Origin: Gammaproteobacteria bacterium
GTDB lineage: Bacteria > Pseudomonadota > Gammaproteobacteria > Pseudomonadales > Pseudohongiellaceae
Assembly: GCA_021773355.1 (NCBI GenBank)
Contig: JAJFKE010000011.1
Span: 355,149-419,148 of the forward strand
Direction of reading: 5' to 3'
DNA length: 64,000 bases
Numbering within the stretch: the first letter of the stretch is position 1; every line of letters starts with the position of its first letter. This document shows positions 38,001-47,793 of this stretch, piece after piece. A model generated the notes under the pieces. It was not told the origin of the DNA, searched no databases, and saw nothing but the letters and a program-made list of their open reading frames with translations. Both the position numbers and the translations under genes were made by a program.

Positions 38001-39091
38001 TGATTCTTTGCAGCGATCCTCATGCACAATTCTTGGACAACAAGACAGCCATTGAATCTGCAATTGCACGAGTACTAGATAGTGGCAGGTATATTCTCGG
38101 GCCCGAGACACAGGCATTCGAGAAGGAGTTCGCCGAGTTCACCGGCAACAAATATTGCTGTGGCGTTGCTAACGGCACCGATGCCCTGCTGCTTGCGCTC
38201 AAGGCCTGTGGTATTGGAGCAGGAGACGAAGTAATAACAGTATCGCTAACTGCCTCGGCCACCGTTTCTGCTATTTACCAATCTGGTGCGAAAGCAATCT
38301 ATGTAGACATTGATCCCCGTAGCTACACCATGGATGTAAATCAACTGCAGCAAAAAATAAACTCCAGAACCAAGGCAATACTTCCCGTGCATTTGTATGG
38401 CCACCCAGCTGCTATGGGCAGTATTATGGAAATCGCTAATCAGAATAAGCTCACTGTAATCGAAGATTGCGCACAAGCGCATGGCGCAACTTTAAATGAC
38501 AAGATGGTTGGCTCGTTCGGTCATCTTGCCTGCTTTAGTTTTTACCCTACCAAGAATTTGGGTGCGATAGGTGATGGCGGCGCTGTCGTCAGCAATGATA
38601 AGGCGCTAGCCGACAAGGTGAGATTGTTGAGAGAATATGGCTGGGAAGAAAAATTTAACAGCAGTATTCATGGCTGGAATAGTCGTCTGGACGAGATTCA
38701 GGCCGCTATATTAAGAGTGAAGCTAGAAAAATTACCTCACTTCAATAAGTGCAGAGCCGACTTGGCTAGCATTTACAATACGGAGTTGCAGGGGCTTGGG
38801 TTGGTTCCACCAGCTGTCAGGGATGGTTGCACACATGTCTACCACCTGTATGTGGTTAGGCTTTCCGCCAGAGAGGCGCTTATCGGTCATCTTAAAGACA
38901 AAGGCATTACCGTCGGAATACATTACCCAGTGCCCGTACACCAGCAAACAGCCTACCGCGCATTAGATACCGATTTAGGTTTTACCGAACAGGCTTGCGA
39001 AGAAATCATCTCATTACCCATGTATCCAGAATTAGGTAGCAAGATTGAGACAGTGTGTGATGCAATTAAGAGTTTCTTTGCCAAGAACTAA
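38000..39091 (+). CDS. DegT/DnrJ/EryC1/StrS-family sugar aminotransferase
   Basis: This 363-residue PLP-dependent enzyme aminates a keto-sugar nucleotide. [20 protein letters not shown] binds the phosphate, [11 protein letters not shown] contains the Asp that contacts the pyridine ring, and [17 protein letters not shown] has the Schiff-base lysine. The start is ATG 38000, sharing the last base of the previous stop codon (TAATG), so translation is likely coupled. The keto substrate is presumably made by one of the nearby SDR enzymes. It could instead be a dehydratase of the same fold, but the lysine argues for PLP chemistry. Confidence 0.93.
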   Translation: MILCSDPHAQFLDNKTAIESAIARVLDSGRYILGPETQAFEKEFAEFTGNKYCCGVANGTDALLLALKACGIGAGDEVITVSLTASATVSAIYQSGAKAIYVDIDPRSYTMDVNQLQQKINSRTKAILPVHLYGHPAAMGSIMEIANQNKLTVIEDCAQAHGATLNDKMVGSFGHLACFSFYPTKNLGAIGDGGAVVSNDKALADKVRLLREYGWEEKFNSSIHGWNSRLDEIQAAILRVKLEKLPHFNKCRADLASIYNTELQGLGLVPPAVRDGCTHVYHLYVVRLSAREALIGHLKDKGITVGIHYPVPVHQQTAYRALDTDLGFTEQACEEIISLPMYPELGSKIETVCDAIKSFFAKN

Positions 39092-39114
39092 TAACCGATT
39101 GAGAGATGCACCGA

Positions 39115-40020
39115 ATGAAAATCGATCAGAACCAGTTTTGGAAAGAAATAAACGAAAAGCAATTGTCACCGGAAAACATTGCAGCTGATTTTGAGCATTT
39201 CAAATCGTCCTCGATTAATCACAAGATCGCATTGTTCAATCCCGCGGTTAATGGCGTCAGGTATCTGAAGACGGTCAATTTGTTGCTTGCTGAAAATCTC
39301 ACAGACACCGAACGAAACTTGCTACGCAATACAAACAATAGAGAGGTCGGTAATCCTATAATTATTCAGCATGAGGGCATGTCACTCTGCCTCGATTATC
39401 TTCAAGCAGCAAAGGAAGTCGATTTCATAAGCTCCGCCTTCAAGATTGATAATTCCACAATCATTGAAATAGGTGCGGGCTATGGACGCACCTGCCACAC
39501 CCTATTATCCAATTTTGACGTGAAAGAGTATTGCATCGTTGACTTACCCAACGCATTGCAGTTATCGAGAAAGTATCTTTCGACTGTATTAAACGCTGCA
39601 ATATTTGAAAAAATCTCATTTGTTGGTATTGAAGATTTCGATCCTTCGAATGTCGGAAATTATGAACTGGCAATCAACATTGATTCTTTCGCAGAAATGG
39701 ATAAGGAAGTGGTACATGAGTATTTAAGCTTCATCGATACACATTGTGTCGCCTTTTATGTAAAAAATCCTGTAGGGAAATACTTCGATAAAAGCTTGGA
39801 CGGGCACTCTCAGGGCAGTGAAGTAATTGAGCTGGCGCTAAAGCAAGGGCTGCTAACCGACATTATCGACATTGACAATCAAGCCAATGTGGAAGCTGCA
39901 AGCCTTAAGTTTCTCCATGTGTACACGCCTGGCCCTGATTGGACAGCCAAGGGCAATGCCTGGGCTCCGCCATTTAGTTATATTTGGCAAGCTCTTTTCT
40001 TAAAAGCAGGAAAGGGGTAG
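39115..40020 (+). CDS. Putative sugar O-methyltransferase
   Basis: This 301-residue protein has the pattern of the putative sugar O-methyltransferase family found in surface-polysaccharide clusters: a helical N-terminus, VGNPIIIQHEG, then the SAM site TIIEIGAGYGRTCHTLL and EYCIVDLPNALQLSRKYL. There is no signal or membrane segment. GAGAG precedes ATG 39115 at nine bases; a second in-frame ATG at 39106 lacks it. It sits between the aminotransferase and the glycosyltransferase. Confidence 0.8.
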   Translation: MKIDQNQFWKEINEKQLSPENIAADFEHFKSSSINHKIALFNPAVNGVRYLKTVNLLLAENLTDTERNLLRNTNNREVGNPIIIQHEGMSLCLDYLQAAKEVDFISSAFKIDNSTIIEIGAGYGRTCHTLLSNFDVKEYCIVDLPNALQLSRKYLSTVLNAAIFEKISFVGIEDFDPSNVGNYELAINIDSFAEMDKEVVHEYLSFIDTHCVAFYVKNPVGKYFDKSLDGHSQGSEVIELALKQGLLTDIIDIDNQANVEAASLKFLHVYTPGPDWTAKGNAWAPPFSYIWQALFLKAGKG

Positions 40021-40026
40021 CGACAG

Positions 40027-40881
40027 ATGCCGAGCCCTAGCGTCGGAATAGGATTGCCGGTTTATCAAAATGGAAGATTTTTGGCTGCCGCGCTGGATTC
40101 GATTCTCTCGCAAAGATACCAGAATATAGTTATATATCTTTCGGAAGACCAGTCTGAAGATAATACCGCGAGCATATGCCAAGAATATGCCGCCAAAGAT
40201 AGTCGCATCCTTTACAGTCAGAACGAAATGAATTTGGGAGAAACTGGCAACTATCAAAGAGTTTTGGATTTAGCTGACACCGACTACTTTATGTTCGCAA
40301 GAGGCCATGAAGTATTGCCGCAGAATTTAATCAGTGACTGTATAGAAATTTTGGAAAACGACTCTGAGGTGGTACTCGCCTTCGCAAAGACAGTATGGAT
40401 CGATGAGAAAGGAGAGCGATTACATGACAGACATCTTCCCTGCTTTGATACCCGAGGCTGCGATGTGGTGTCCCGCTGTGCCCTGGCATTCTGGGGCAAG
40501 TATGAAGCTTTTTACGGCGTGAGTAGAACATCGATCATGAAAAGTATAAAGGCCTTAGAGCCGATTGTTGCAACTGATCTAATTATGCTGTTTGAGATGT
40601 CATTAAGAGGCACATTCGCCCATATTAATTCGGGCGAAAGATCACGTCGGTATTATTACAATAACGAATCTTACGATGATCGAATTAGGCGATATCAGAA
40701 AATTCTCTACAAAGATATTTCCTTCATGGATAGATATTTCCCCTTCTTGAAAGTTCCCTTTAAGTTATTCGGCTGTGTGTTTTCATCTCAGCAATCATTA
40801 ACAACCAAACTGTCGCTGCTCCTCGTTATCCTATTCAACGCGCCTTTGCGTTATCTGTCCGCTCGAGGCAAATCTCTGTAA
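40027..40881 (+). CDS. Family 2 glycosyltransferase
   Basis: This 284-residue GT-A enzyme starts VGIGLPVYQNGRFLAAALDS, a typical GT2 opening, and has YLSEDQSEDNTASIC in the nucleotide-binding strand. The metal-binding DXD region appears altered: FMFARGHEVLP stands where FxxxDxDD is expected, so the metal aspartates are not obvious. The C-terminus has a hydrophobic amphipathic stretch, so it may touch the membrane. It would add one sugar of the glycan. It abuts the next gene with no gap. Confidence 0.85.
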   Translation: MPSPSVGIGLPVYQNGRFLAAALDSILSQRYQNIVIYLSEDQSEDNTASICQEYAAKDSRILYSQNEMNLGETGNYQRVLDLADTDYFMFARGHEVLPQNLISDCIEILENDSEVVLAFAKTVWIDEKGERLHDRHLPCFDTRGCDVVSRCALAFWGKYEAFYGVSRTSIMKSIKALEPIVATDLIMLFEMSLRGTFAHINSGERSRRYYYNNESYDDRIRRYQKILYKDISFMDRYFPFLKVPFKLFGCVFSSQQSLTTKLSLLLVILFNAPLRYLSARGKSL

Positions 40882-41868
40882 ATGACAAACTTCAGTTTCG
40901 ATAACAAGAAAATCCTAATTACCGGAGCTAGTGGATTCATCGGCCACAGCTTGGTCGCCTCCCTATTAAGCAGCAATTGCTCGATTATCCGCACCAGCAG
41001 GCAGATCGATAAACTGCTGCCATTAAGCGGAGTCGCCGAAATAATCGACAGGGAGCTTGATTATACCGACGCCCTCGTTTGGAATGAGCTGATAAACGGA
41101 GTTGATGTTATTTTTTATCTTGCGGCGCAAACGAGCTCCCATGAGGCCAACAACCATCCCGCGGAAGATCTGCAGAACAATGTTTTACCTCTACTCAACC
41201 TGCTTGAGGCATGCAGCAACACGGGCGTTCAACCCATAATCGCGTTTGCCAGCACTGCGACAGCTGTAGGTTTGACAGAAACTTTGCCTGTAGCTGAAGG
41301 CATTTGTGAGAATCCTGTCACTATCTATGATATTCACAAGCTATGCTGCGAGAAATACCTGTCATACTACACACAGAATCAAGTAGTTAAGGCCTGCACT
41401 CTACGCCTGGCTAATGTGTACGGCCCAGGTGTCGAATCCAATAGCGCAGATCGCGGCATACTAAATATGATGATTCAAAAAGCGCTAAACAATGAAGACT
41501 TGACGATATTTGGCAAGGGAGAGCAAATTCGAGATTACACTTACATAGATGATGTCGTGAGTGCATTCCATGCATTGGTTGTCAATATAGAGAAGACTAA
41601 AGGTGCTTATTTCAATATCGGCAGTGGAAAGGGACATACATTCACTGACGCATTCGAAGTAATCGCGTCCTTAGTAAGCAACAAATTAAATCAACAAATT
41701 CGAATTCGGCACGTGGAATCACCCGCTAAGCTTTCCCTAATAGAAACCCGAAGCTATGTAGCAGATACAAGAAAATTCTCTAGCCTCACCGGGTGGAAAG
41801 CTGAAGTTGATATAAATCAGGGAATAAGCCAGACCATGGAAGAATATCTACGTAGTTCAAGCAATTAG
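40882..41868 (+). CDS. NAD-dependent epimerase/dehydratase (first of three SDRs)
   Basis: This 328-residue extended SDR binds NAD(P) through ILITGASGFIGHSLV. The active-site region has ASTATAVG in place of the usual serine segment, and YDIHKLCCEKYL with the YxxxK pair. VYGPG and DYTYIDDVVSAF are conserved downstream positions of sugar-nucleotide epimerases. The exact reaction (epimerase, dehydratase or reductase) cannot be read from sequence by eye. It is the first of three consecutive SDR genes. Confidence 0.88.
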   Translation: MTNFSFDNKKILITGASGFIGHSLVASLLSSNCSIIRTSRQIDKLLPLSGVAEIIDRELDYTDALVWNELINGVDVIFYLAAQTSSHEANNHPAEDLQNNVLPLLNLLEACSNTGVQPIIAFASTATAVGLTETLPVAEGICENPVTIYDIHKLCCEKYLSYYTQNQVVKACTLRLANVYGPGVESNSADRGILNMMIQKALNNEDLTIFGKGEQIRDYTYIDDVVSAFHALVVNIEKTKGAYFNIGSGKGHTFTDAFEVIASLVSNKLNQQIRIRHVESPAKLSLIETRSYVADTRKFSSLTGWKAEVDINQGISQTMEEYLRSSSN

Positions 41869-41915
41869 ATAACGACGTATATGAATGATCGTTAAACAGG
41901 CAATCTAACAAGACC

Positions 41916-42926
41916 ATGTCAACACAGAGCAATCAATTTCAGCAAATGACCGGCCGCAAGGTTTTGATTACCGGAGGCTTGGGGTTTATCGGCAGCAATC
42001 TTGTGCATCGATATCTTACTCTGGGCGCCCAAGTGACGGTGTATGATTGCCTGGACACTCACTCCGGCGGCAGGTTGTTCAATATAGAAGATGTCAAGGA
42101 CGACATTACGATCCGGGTAAATGACATTCTAAATTTCGAAAAACTGTGCGAGGAAGTCCGAAATCAGGAACTAATAATCAACTGTGCCGCTTCGACCTCC
42201 CATGCACACTCGATGAAAGAGCCGTGGTTTGATCAAGATGTGAACAGTAAAGGAATGATAAACCTGCTAGAGGCGATAAGGAGGTTTAATCCTGAAGCTA
42301 GATTCCTCCACCTCGGCACAACTACGCAACTGGGACCACTGCAATATCAACCCGCTGACGAGAAGCATCCCGAATTTCCAACCGACATTTATTCGGCGAA
42401 TAAAAGCGTCGCAGAAAAGTATGCTTTAATCTACACCAAGGCCCATAACATAGACGCTACAATTCTGAGAGTGTCGAATGTGTTCGGGCCCAGGGCCAGC
42501 ATTCACAGTCCTGAATTTACCTTTAACAACTATTTTGTTGGTCTGGCCTTACAAAACAAGAAGATTACGGTTTATGGGGATGGCGCGCAGATGCGAAACG
42601 TACTTTTCATTGATGATGTGGTGAATGCGTTAAGCTTGATTGCGCAAGAGCCAAAATCAAAGGGCGAGGTATTCTTGCTCGCAGGCGACCAACATTACAG
42701 TGTATTGGAGATCGCACAACAAACTGTCGAACAAATCGGCTCTGGAGAAGTAGCAAACATCCCCTGGCCAGAAGAACGAAAGAGAATCGATGTTGGTGAT
42801 GCTATTATTTCCAACAAGAAGATTAAATCTCTCATCAATTGGCAAATAGAAGACAATTTGCAAACCGGCCTGATCAAGACCAAGGAATATTATCAGAGCT
42901 GTCTGGAAAAATACTTAACGCTATGA
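41916..42926 (+). CDS. NAD-dependent epimerase/dehydratase (second of three SDRs)
   Basis: This 336-residue extended SDR has the NAD site VLITGGLGFIGSNLV, the active-site YSANKSVAEKYAL (YxxxK) and downstream VFGPRA and MRNVLFIDDVVNAL. It resembles GDP-mannose or UDP-sugar dehydratase/epimerase enzymes. A short polar leader of about 12 residues precedes the fold. Its last codons overlap the ATG of the next gene (ATGA), so the two are translationally coupled. Confidence 0.88.
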   Translation: MSTQSNQFQQMTGRKVLITGGLGFIGSNLVHRYLTLGAQVTVYDCLDTHSGGRLFNIEDVKDDITIRVNDILNFEKLCEEVRNQELIINCAASTSHAHSMKEPWFDQDVNSKGMINLLEAIRRFNPEARFLHLGTTTQLGPLQYQPADEKHPEFPTDIYSANKSVAEKYALIYTKAHNIDATILRVSNVFGPRASIHSPEFTFNNYFVGLALQNKKITVYGDGAQMRNVLFIDDVVNALSLIAQEPKSKGEVFLLAGDQHYSVLEIAQQTVEQIGSGEVANIPWPEERKRIDVGDAIISNKKIKSLINWQIEDNLQTGLIKTKEYYQSCLEKYLTL

Positions 42927-43867
42927 AGTTTGTCATCACAGGCGCCTTGGGACATATCGGTTCCTACGTTATGCGACAACTCGCTGCGGTCTACCCAGGC
43001 AGCAACGTTGTCCTGTTAGATAATTTAATGACGCAACGTTATAGCTCTTTATTCGACCTTCCGACAACGGCCAACTATCAATTTCACGAACTGGATGTCA
43101 CCAAATCGGACCTCGATCCATATATCGAAGGTGCCGATGTGGTACTTCATCTAGCCGCAATAACTAATGCAGCGGACAGCTTCGATAACCAGGCGGAGGT
43201 TGAGAATAATAATTTCTATGCTACAAAGCAGGTAGCAATCGGCTGTGCCAAGCATAGGGTCCCTCTGTTGCATCTATCCTCAACTAGCGTCTATGGTACA
43301 CAGGAAGAAACGGTTGCGGAGGACTGTTTAGAATCGGAATTACAACCACAAAGCCCTTACGCTGAAACAAAATTAAAAGAAGAGAAATATTTGGCCGAGC
43401 TTGCTGCAGAGACGGACCTGGAATTTGTTGTTTGTCGATTTGGCACCATTTGCGGCGTTTCGAAAGGCATGCGATTTCATACCGCGGTAAATAAATTTTG
43501 CTGGCAGGCTGTTATGGGTCAAGCGATCACGGTGTGGAAAACCGCCCTGCACCAGAAACGGCCCTACCTCGCCCTGGATGACGCGTTTAATGCGATAGCG
43601 TTTATTACCGAGCAAAGGCTCTTCGACGGCGAAATCTATAATGTATTAACCGAGAATTTGACCGTGAACGATATATTGGAAATGATAAAACCACATGTAC
43701 CGAAGCTAGATATACAATTCGTGGATACTGAAATAATGAATCAGCTGTCCTATGAAGTGGAGAATCAAAAATTTAGGAACCGTGGTCTGCTATTCTCTGG
43801 TAGCGTGGGGGCTTGCGTTGAAGAGACCGTCAAACTATTAGAAGGAATTAATAACCACCATGGCTAA
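42923..43867 (+). CDS. NAD-dependent epimerase/dehydratase (third of three SDRs)
   Basis: This 314-residue SDR begins MKFVITGALGHIGSYVMRQL at the ATGA overlap with the previous gene, which fixes the start; the in-frame extension upstream lies inside that gene. The catalytic region is LSSTSVYG followed by YAETKLKEEKYL (YxxxK). The C-terminal half is closest in feel to UDP-glucose 4-epimerase-like reductases. It overlaps the next gene by eight bases. With the two SDRs before it, it makes a three-step sugar-nucleotide conversion likely. Confidence 0.87.
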   Translation: MKFVITGALGHIGSYVMRQLAAVYPGSNVVLLDNLMTQRYSSLFDLPTTANYQFHELDVTKSDLDPYIEGADVVLHLAAITNAADSFDNQAEVENNNFYATKQVAIGCAKHRVPLLHLSSTSVYGTQEETVAEDCLESELQPQSPYAETKLKEEKYLAELAAETDLEFVVCRFGTICGVSKGMRFHTAVNKFCWQAVMGQAITVWKTALHQKRPYLALDDAFNAIAFITEQRLFDGEIYNVLTENLTVNDILEMIKPHVPKLDIQFVDTEIMNQLSYEVENQKFRNRGLLFSGSVGACVEETVKLLEGINNHHG

Positions 43868-44612
43868 TGACAGAATACTAAGCCGCGAAGAATTTGCTGA
43901 ACTTCAAAAACGAAGCGCTGCCAAAATGGCTGCGGATGAGAAACTCAGCAAAGACAGCAAAGAATTGCTATTCAGAGCGGACCAACATCGTTGGATTCAT
44001 CAGGGCACTTGGTTCGGCGAACCAGTTCTTAATCTGCCGCAGGATATGTTCGCCTTACAGGAAATAATCTTTAGAACACGTCCGGAGTTCATTATAGAGG
44101 TAGGGGTAGCTTGGGGTGGCTCATTGCTTTTCTATTCCACCCTGCTCGAAGTGCTTGGGGGAGGAGAAATCATCGGTGTAGATATATTCATTCCAGACGA
44201 CTTGAAACAGCGCTTGAATTCTCATGGAGCACTATCTGAGCGCATTCATCTCATCAACGGCTCATCAATCGAGGAAGACACGGTAGAAAAGGTAAAAACG
44301 ATCACGAACGGATCGAAGAAGACGATGATTCTATTGGACTCTAATCACACCCACGATCATGTCTATAAGGAACTGCAGCTGTACTCTGAATTGGTTGGAA
44401 AAGGTTATTATTTAATCTGCGGAGACACCATAGTAGAAGACATACCAGATCAAGATTATCGCGATAGACCCTGGGGACCTGGAAACAATCCCAAGACGGC
44501 ATTGAATGACTATATGAAAGAGAACACGCGCTTTGAGGTTGATACAGAGCTTGAGAATAAGCTACTTTTTAGCTGTAACCCCGGCGGATATTTACGCTGC
44601 ATTGCAGACTAG
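43860..44612 (+). CDS. CmcI-like (cephalosporin hydroxylase / rhamnosyl O-methyltransferase family) protein
   Basis: This 250-residue protein has a class I methyltransferase fold. IIEVGVAWGGSLLFYST is the SAM site, IIGVDIF the acidic strand, and MILLDSNHTHDHVYKELQLY the metal or active-site strand of the CmcI family. Members in polysaccharide clusters O-methylate sugars. The N-terminus is a charged helix with no signal. It is cotranscribed with the three SDR genes. The name hydroxylase is historical; methyl transfer is more likely here. Confidence 0.85.
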   Translation: MANDRILSREEFAELQKRSAAKMAADEKLSKDSKELLFRADQHRWIHQGTWFGEPVLNLPQDMFALQEIIFRTRPEFIIEVGVAWGGSLLFYSTLLEVLGGGEIIGVDIFIPDDLKQRLNSHGALSERIHLINGSSIEEDTVEKVKTITNGSKKTMILLDSNHTHDHVYKELQLYSELVGKGYYLICGDTIVEDIPDQDYRDRPWGPGNNPKTALNDYMKENTRFEVDTELENKLLFSCNPGGYLRCIAD

Positions 44613-44688
44613 ACTGCTCTGCCTATATATTATTGTATTCTAAGCGACAGTTTACGATGCTTGGGCTGACTAGGAGATCAACGAGCAT

Positions 44689-46536
44689 ATGCGGTTCCTC
44701 CTGAATTTACTCACTTTCCATCTATTGCTTGGTCTTGCCTTTATAGTTGGCTTTCAGCAATCTTTTCAGTATTCACCGAGTATCGTAATTCTTCATGAGC
44801 TATTGCTGTTCACTGTGGCCACCTTAATACTGTTTCCCGGATTCTATTTAAGTAGACGGAACAACACAAAAGCACTTTATGCCTATATTCTGATCATCCT
44901 TCCTCTCTTCGACTTGACGCTATTATTGATTTACTCCAGCACTGTTATCTCAAACATACTATGGTCAGGAAATATAACGCTACAGTTAATAACTGCCTAT
45001 ATCGTAGACATTGATGTGATGATGCAAACATTACCCGCACTGAAGCTATACCTGCTAACCTTGCCATTTTCCTTGATAGTCTTGATTTATGCGTACCGGC
45101 AGATTTTTCGGCGCTTTTATTTCGACCACTCCACTCCATACCTACCGGAAATAAAGATCGCGGCTTACTACATATTCGCCGTTGTCTCGCTGGCATTTCT
45201 GCTACAAATTAGTTTCGACCGTGAAGATCCCGGCATTTGGAGTGGCGAGCCACTCTCGAATTTGTTTCTAGACTTTATCCCTATGTTCGAATACGACCCT
45301 TCGCTACCCGATGTACAAGTATCCGTATCTGCTAGTTCAGAACAATTGGCCCCTAGGGCAGGATTCCAGAATAAAAATATAGTCGTCATTATGGTGGACG
45401 CGCTACGGGCTGATCATTTAAAAGCTTATGAATATCAAAGAGATACAACGCCTTTTTTGACAGGCCTTCACGATCGGGGCGAGCTGTTAAAGATCGAAAT
45501 GATGCACTCAACCTGTTCGGAAAGTGCTTGCGGAATTCTGAGTGTATTGACAGGCAGAGAATTCGACGACATCAAGTCTAACAGCGTGCACCTGGGTGAT
45601 ATCCTGAAGAGCAATGGCTACGTATCCAGTTTCATTGTCACAGGCAACCATGCATGGGGCGGTCTAAGGACTATGTACAATGCAGATTATTTTAGAGATG
45701 GGCAATCTCGCGACCGCTACTCCGTTAATGATGATGCTGGTATATTGGATGATCTCCAGAATCTGCAATTATCGGATACACAACCCAATTTCGTTTACAT
45801 CCACCTATACTCTGCCCATGATCTAGGTCTAAGACACCGACAATTTAATCAATTCGAACCTCACCAACCGCCCTTTAACCCTCTTGCCAATTTATTTTCC
45901 AGCGAATCGGAACGTCACCAGCTGGAAATTAATAACTATGACAATGGCATCGTACAGGCCGATTATTTTATCGCACAAATATTCTCTCAGCTGGAACAGA
46001 AAAATATTTTGCAGAACAGCGTAGTTTATATAACGGCGGATCACGGGCAGGCATTTGGTGAACACGGGCATTATGGTCATACACGATTCTTGTATGAGGA
46101 ACACATTAGGGTACCGCTATTTATCTATGATCAAGATTTGACTCGGTATCAGAATACTGAATACGCCAAGCACATAGACATAGCGCCGACGATACTGAAC
46201 TCGCTAGCACTGCAGTCTCCAACGGACTGGAGTGGGCATAGCCTTCTAAGCGCTAGCGTGAATGACCGGTTCACGTTTCATCGAAGCACAATTGCAAACG
46301 GTTGGAAGTTGAATCTCTTTAAAAATAAAAACCTAATATATAAACATTTGTGGGAGGGCGAGTCTTACGACAACCGAAATCAGGAACTGCTTTTCGAAAT
46401 AACCAGTGACCCCGGTGAACAAACCAATTTGTTAGATAGCGCCTTAGGTCAGGAAATTGTAGAAGAAATCCTTCTCTCCTTGAAAGATCACGATTCAGTC
46501 TTAGAATCGGCCGCAACGAATCAGGAAATTCTATGA
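44689..46536 (+). CDS. Sulfatase-fold membrane protein, non-standard catalytic motif
   Basis: This is a 615-residue protein. Five membrane helices fill residues 1-185; a sulfatase/phosphatase-fold domain (about 225-560) then faces the periplasm. Metal ligands appear in VVIMVDALRADH and VYITADHGQAFGEHGHYGH. The nucleophile region is STCSESACGILSVLTGR: Cys is followed by S-E-S-A rather than the CxPSR sulfatase signature, so formylglycine formation is doubtful. The five-helix plus alkaline-phosphatase layout is like the phosphoethanolamine or glycerol-phosphate transferases (EptA, LtaS, YejM). It probably decorates the glycan or lipid made by this cluster. AGGAG lies 12 bases before the ATG. Confidence 0.82.
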   Translation: MRFLLNLLTFHLLLGLAFIVGFQQSFQYSPSIVILHELLLFTVATLILFPGFYLSRRNNTKALYAYILIILPLFDLTLLLIYSSTVISNILWSGNITLQLITAYIVDIDVMMQTLPALKLYLLTLPFSLIVLIYAYRQIFRRFYFDHSTPYLPEIKIAAYYIFAVVSLAFLLQISFDREDPGIWSGEPLSNLFLDFIPMFEYDPSLPDVQVSVSASSEQLAPRAGFQNKNIVVIMVDALRADHLKAYEYQRDTTPFLTGLHDRGELLKIEMMHSTCSESACGILSVLTGREFDDIKSNSVHLGDILKSNGYVSSFIVTGNHAWGGLRTMYNADYFRDGQSRDRYSVNDDAGILDDLQNLQLSDTQPNFVYIHLYSAHDLGLRHRQFNQFEPHQPPFNPLANLFSSESERHQLEINNYDNGIVQADYFIAQIFSQLEQKNILQNSVVYITADHGQAFGEHGHYGHTRFLYEEHIRVPLFIYDQDLTRYQNTEYAKHIDIAPTILNSLALQSPTDWSGHSLLSASVNDRFTFHRSTIANGWKLNLFKNKNLIYKHLWEGESYDNRNQELLFEITSDPGEQTNLLDSALGQEIVEEILLSLKDHDSVLESAATNQEIL

Positions 46537-46546
46537 ACGAGCCAGG

Positions 46547-47218
46547 CTAAATGTTTTCCCGCCCAGTTGAATTCTTTAAATCCCTTATTTTCCGTCCGCT
46601 CAATATAGTCCAGTAACCAAATAGATTAGTTTTAAGGAATTTGTGAAAAACAAATGAAGTACAGTGCTCCATGAATTTACGCATCGGGAAAAACGGTTTG
46701 AAACCAAGCGTGGAGGAGTATGGTGCAAGCCTTTTCTCCAGCTTGCCAATAATACTGTGTTCGTCACTAAAATGATTGAGGATTATTACTTCACCTCCGG
46801 GGATGCAGACTCGTTCCATCTCTTCGATGATAGTCTTTGGATCCGGCGAGACCGAAACCACGTACATTGCTACTACATGGGTAAATGAATTGTCGGGAAA
46901 ATCCAGTTTCTCAGCATTCATCAGATAGAGAGCAACCTCTCTGCCCGCGCTATCAGCACGCTTCTGAGAAAATCGCAACATCTCTACCGAAAGATCAACG
47001 CCGGTTATTTTTGTGTGTTTTGGGTAAAGAGCAATCGACGCACCGGTTCCTATGCCAATCTCCAGCACATGATCGTCTTCTTCAAGGCTTAATTGATTAA
47101 CTGCCGCTTTTCTTCCCGGAGAAAAGAAAGCACCAAAAATCAGGTCGTAGAAAGGCGAATATCTATCATAGATTCGCTCTAGTGATTCAATATCCATTTG
47201 CACGCTTTCAGATTCCAC
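46547..47218 (-). CDS. Class I SAM-dependent methyltransferase
   Basis: This 223-residue enzyme has HVLEIGIGTGASIALYP (SAM site), ITGVDLSVEMLRFSQKRA, and LMNAEKLDFPDNSFTHVVAM, the usual UbiE/phosphatidylethanolamine-methyltransferase order. The N-terminal YDRYSPFYDLIFGAFFSPGR is close to bacterial PE N-methyltransferases (PmtA type), so phospholipid is a likely substrate. The start is GTG at 47218, with AGG upstream; ATG at 47197 is an alternative. It faces the sugar cluster from the opposite strand, ending 11 bases from the sulfatase-like gene. Confidence 0.82.
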   Translation of the reverse strand: MESESVQMDIESLERIYDRYSPFYDLIFGAFFSPGRKAAVNQLSLEEDDHVLEIGIGTGASIALYPKHTKITGVDLSVEMLRFSQKRADSAGREVALYLMNAEKLDFPDNSFTHVVAMYVVSVSPDPKTIIEEMERVCIPGGEVIILNHFSDEHSIIGKLEKRLAPYSSTLGFKPFFPMRKFMEHCTSFVFHKFLKTNLFGYWTILSGRKIRDLKNSTGRENI

Positions 47219-47364
47219 TTCTACCTACTCCATAACTAATTTCGCGATCAGCAGCCTTCCAGCATAGGCCAAGCAGAAGACAGATATGTTGATCTCCTCC
47301 TCGTTTTAGCAATTTCCAGGATCGATTGATCATGCTATGTCAGGGGGAAATGCTTGAGAAATAA

Positions 47365-47793
47365 TTAACACAGGGCTAATTGCAGGCAGCTACCCCCTTC
47401 TACCCATTGAATTGGCGGAGTAATGTTCTGAGCGGTTAAAGTGTAGTTGGCACTTGCCAGGGCGGTCCCGTCCTTTCTCCAGGTCACCTTTATTTCACCC
47501 GAGTGTACGTGAATTCCATGAGTGGTCTCATCTCGTTGTTGGCTATCGGGAATGCCGTTCTCACCCTCTTGAATATCATCTATGTCTACCAATCTGCTTG
47601 CCTGTGCAGCAATAACTATGAAATTCTGATACACACCGATAGCCAGCAAGGCTTCTGTAAACGCAGCTCTATTCCGATACTGAGCATAGGCTGGCAACGC
47701 AACACTGGCAAGAATCCCGATGATTGCGACAACGATCATCAGCTCGATCAATGTAAAACCTCGTTGTCCAATGTTTTTATTAGTTTTAATCAT
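47365..47793 (-). CDS. Type IV pilin-like protein
   Basis: This 142-residue protein has a short leader ending in G, then [20 protein letters not shown], the prepilin cleavage and helix signature with the conserved Glu5. After it comes [16 protein letters not shown] and a beta-rich C-terminal domain ending with two cysteines ([10 protein letters not shown]) that could form the D-region disulfide. Size fits a major pilin of PilA type. No pilus assembly genes are next to it. It overlaps by four bases the stop of the gene at 47790. Confidence 0.88.
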   Translation of the reverse strand: MIKTNKNIGQRGFTLIELMIVVAIIGILASVALPAYAQYRNRAAFTEALLAIGVYQNFIVIAAQASRLVDIDDIQEGENGIPDSQQRDETTHGIHVHSGEIKVTWRKDGTALASANYTLTAQNITPPIQWVEGGSCLQLALC

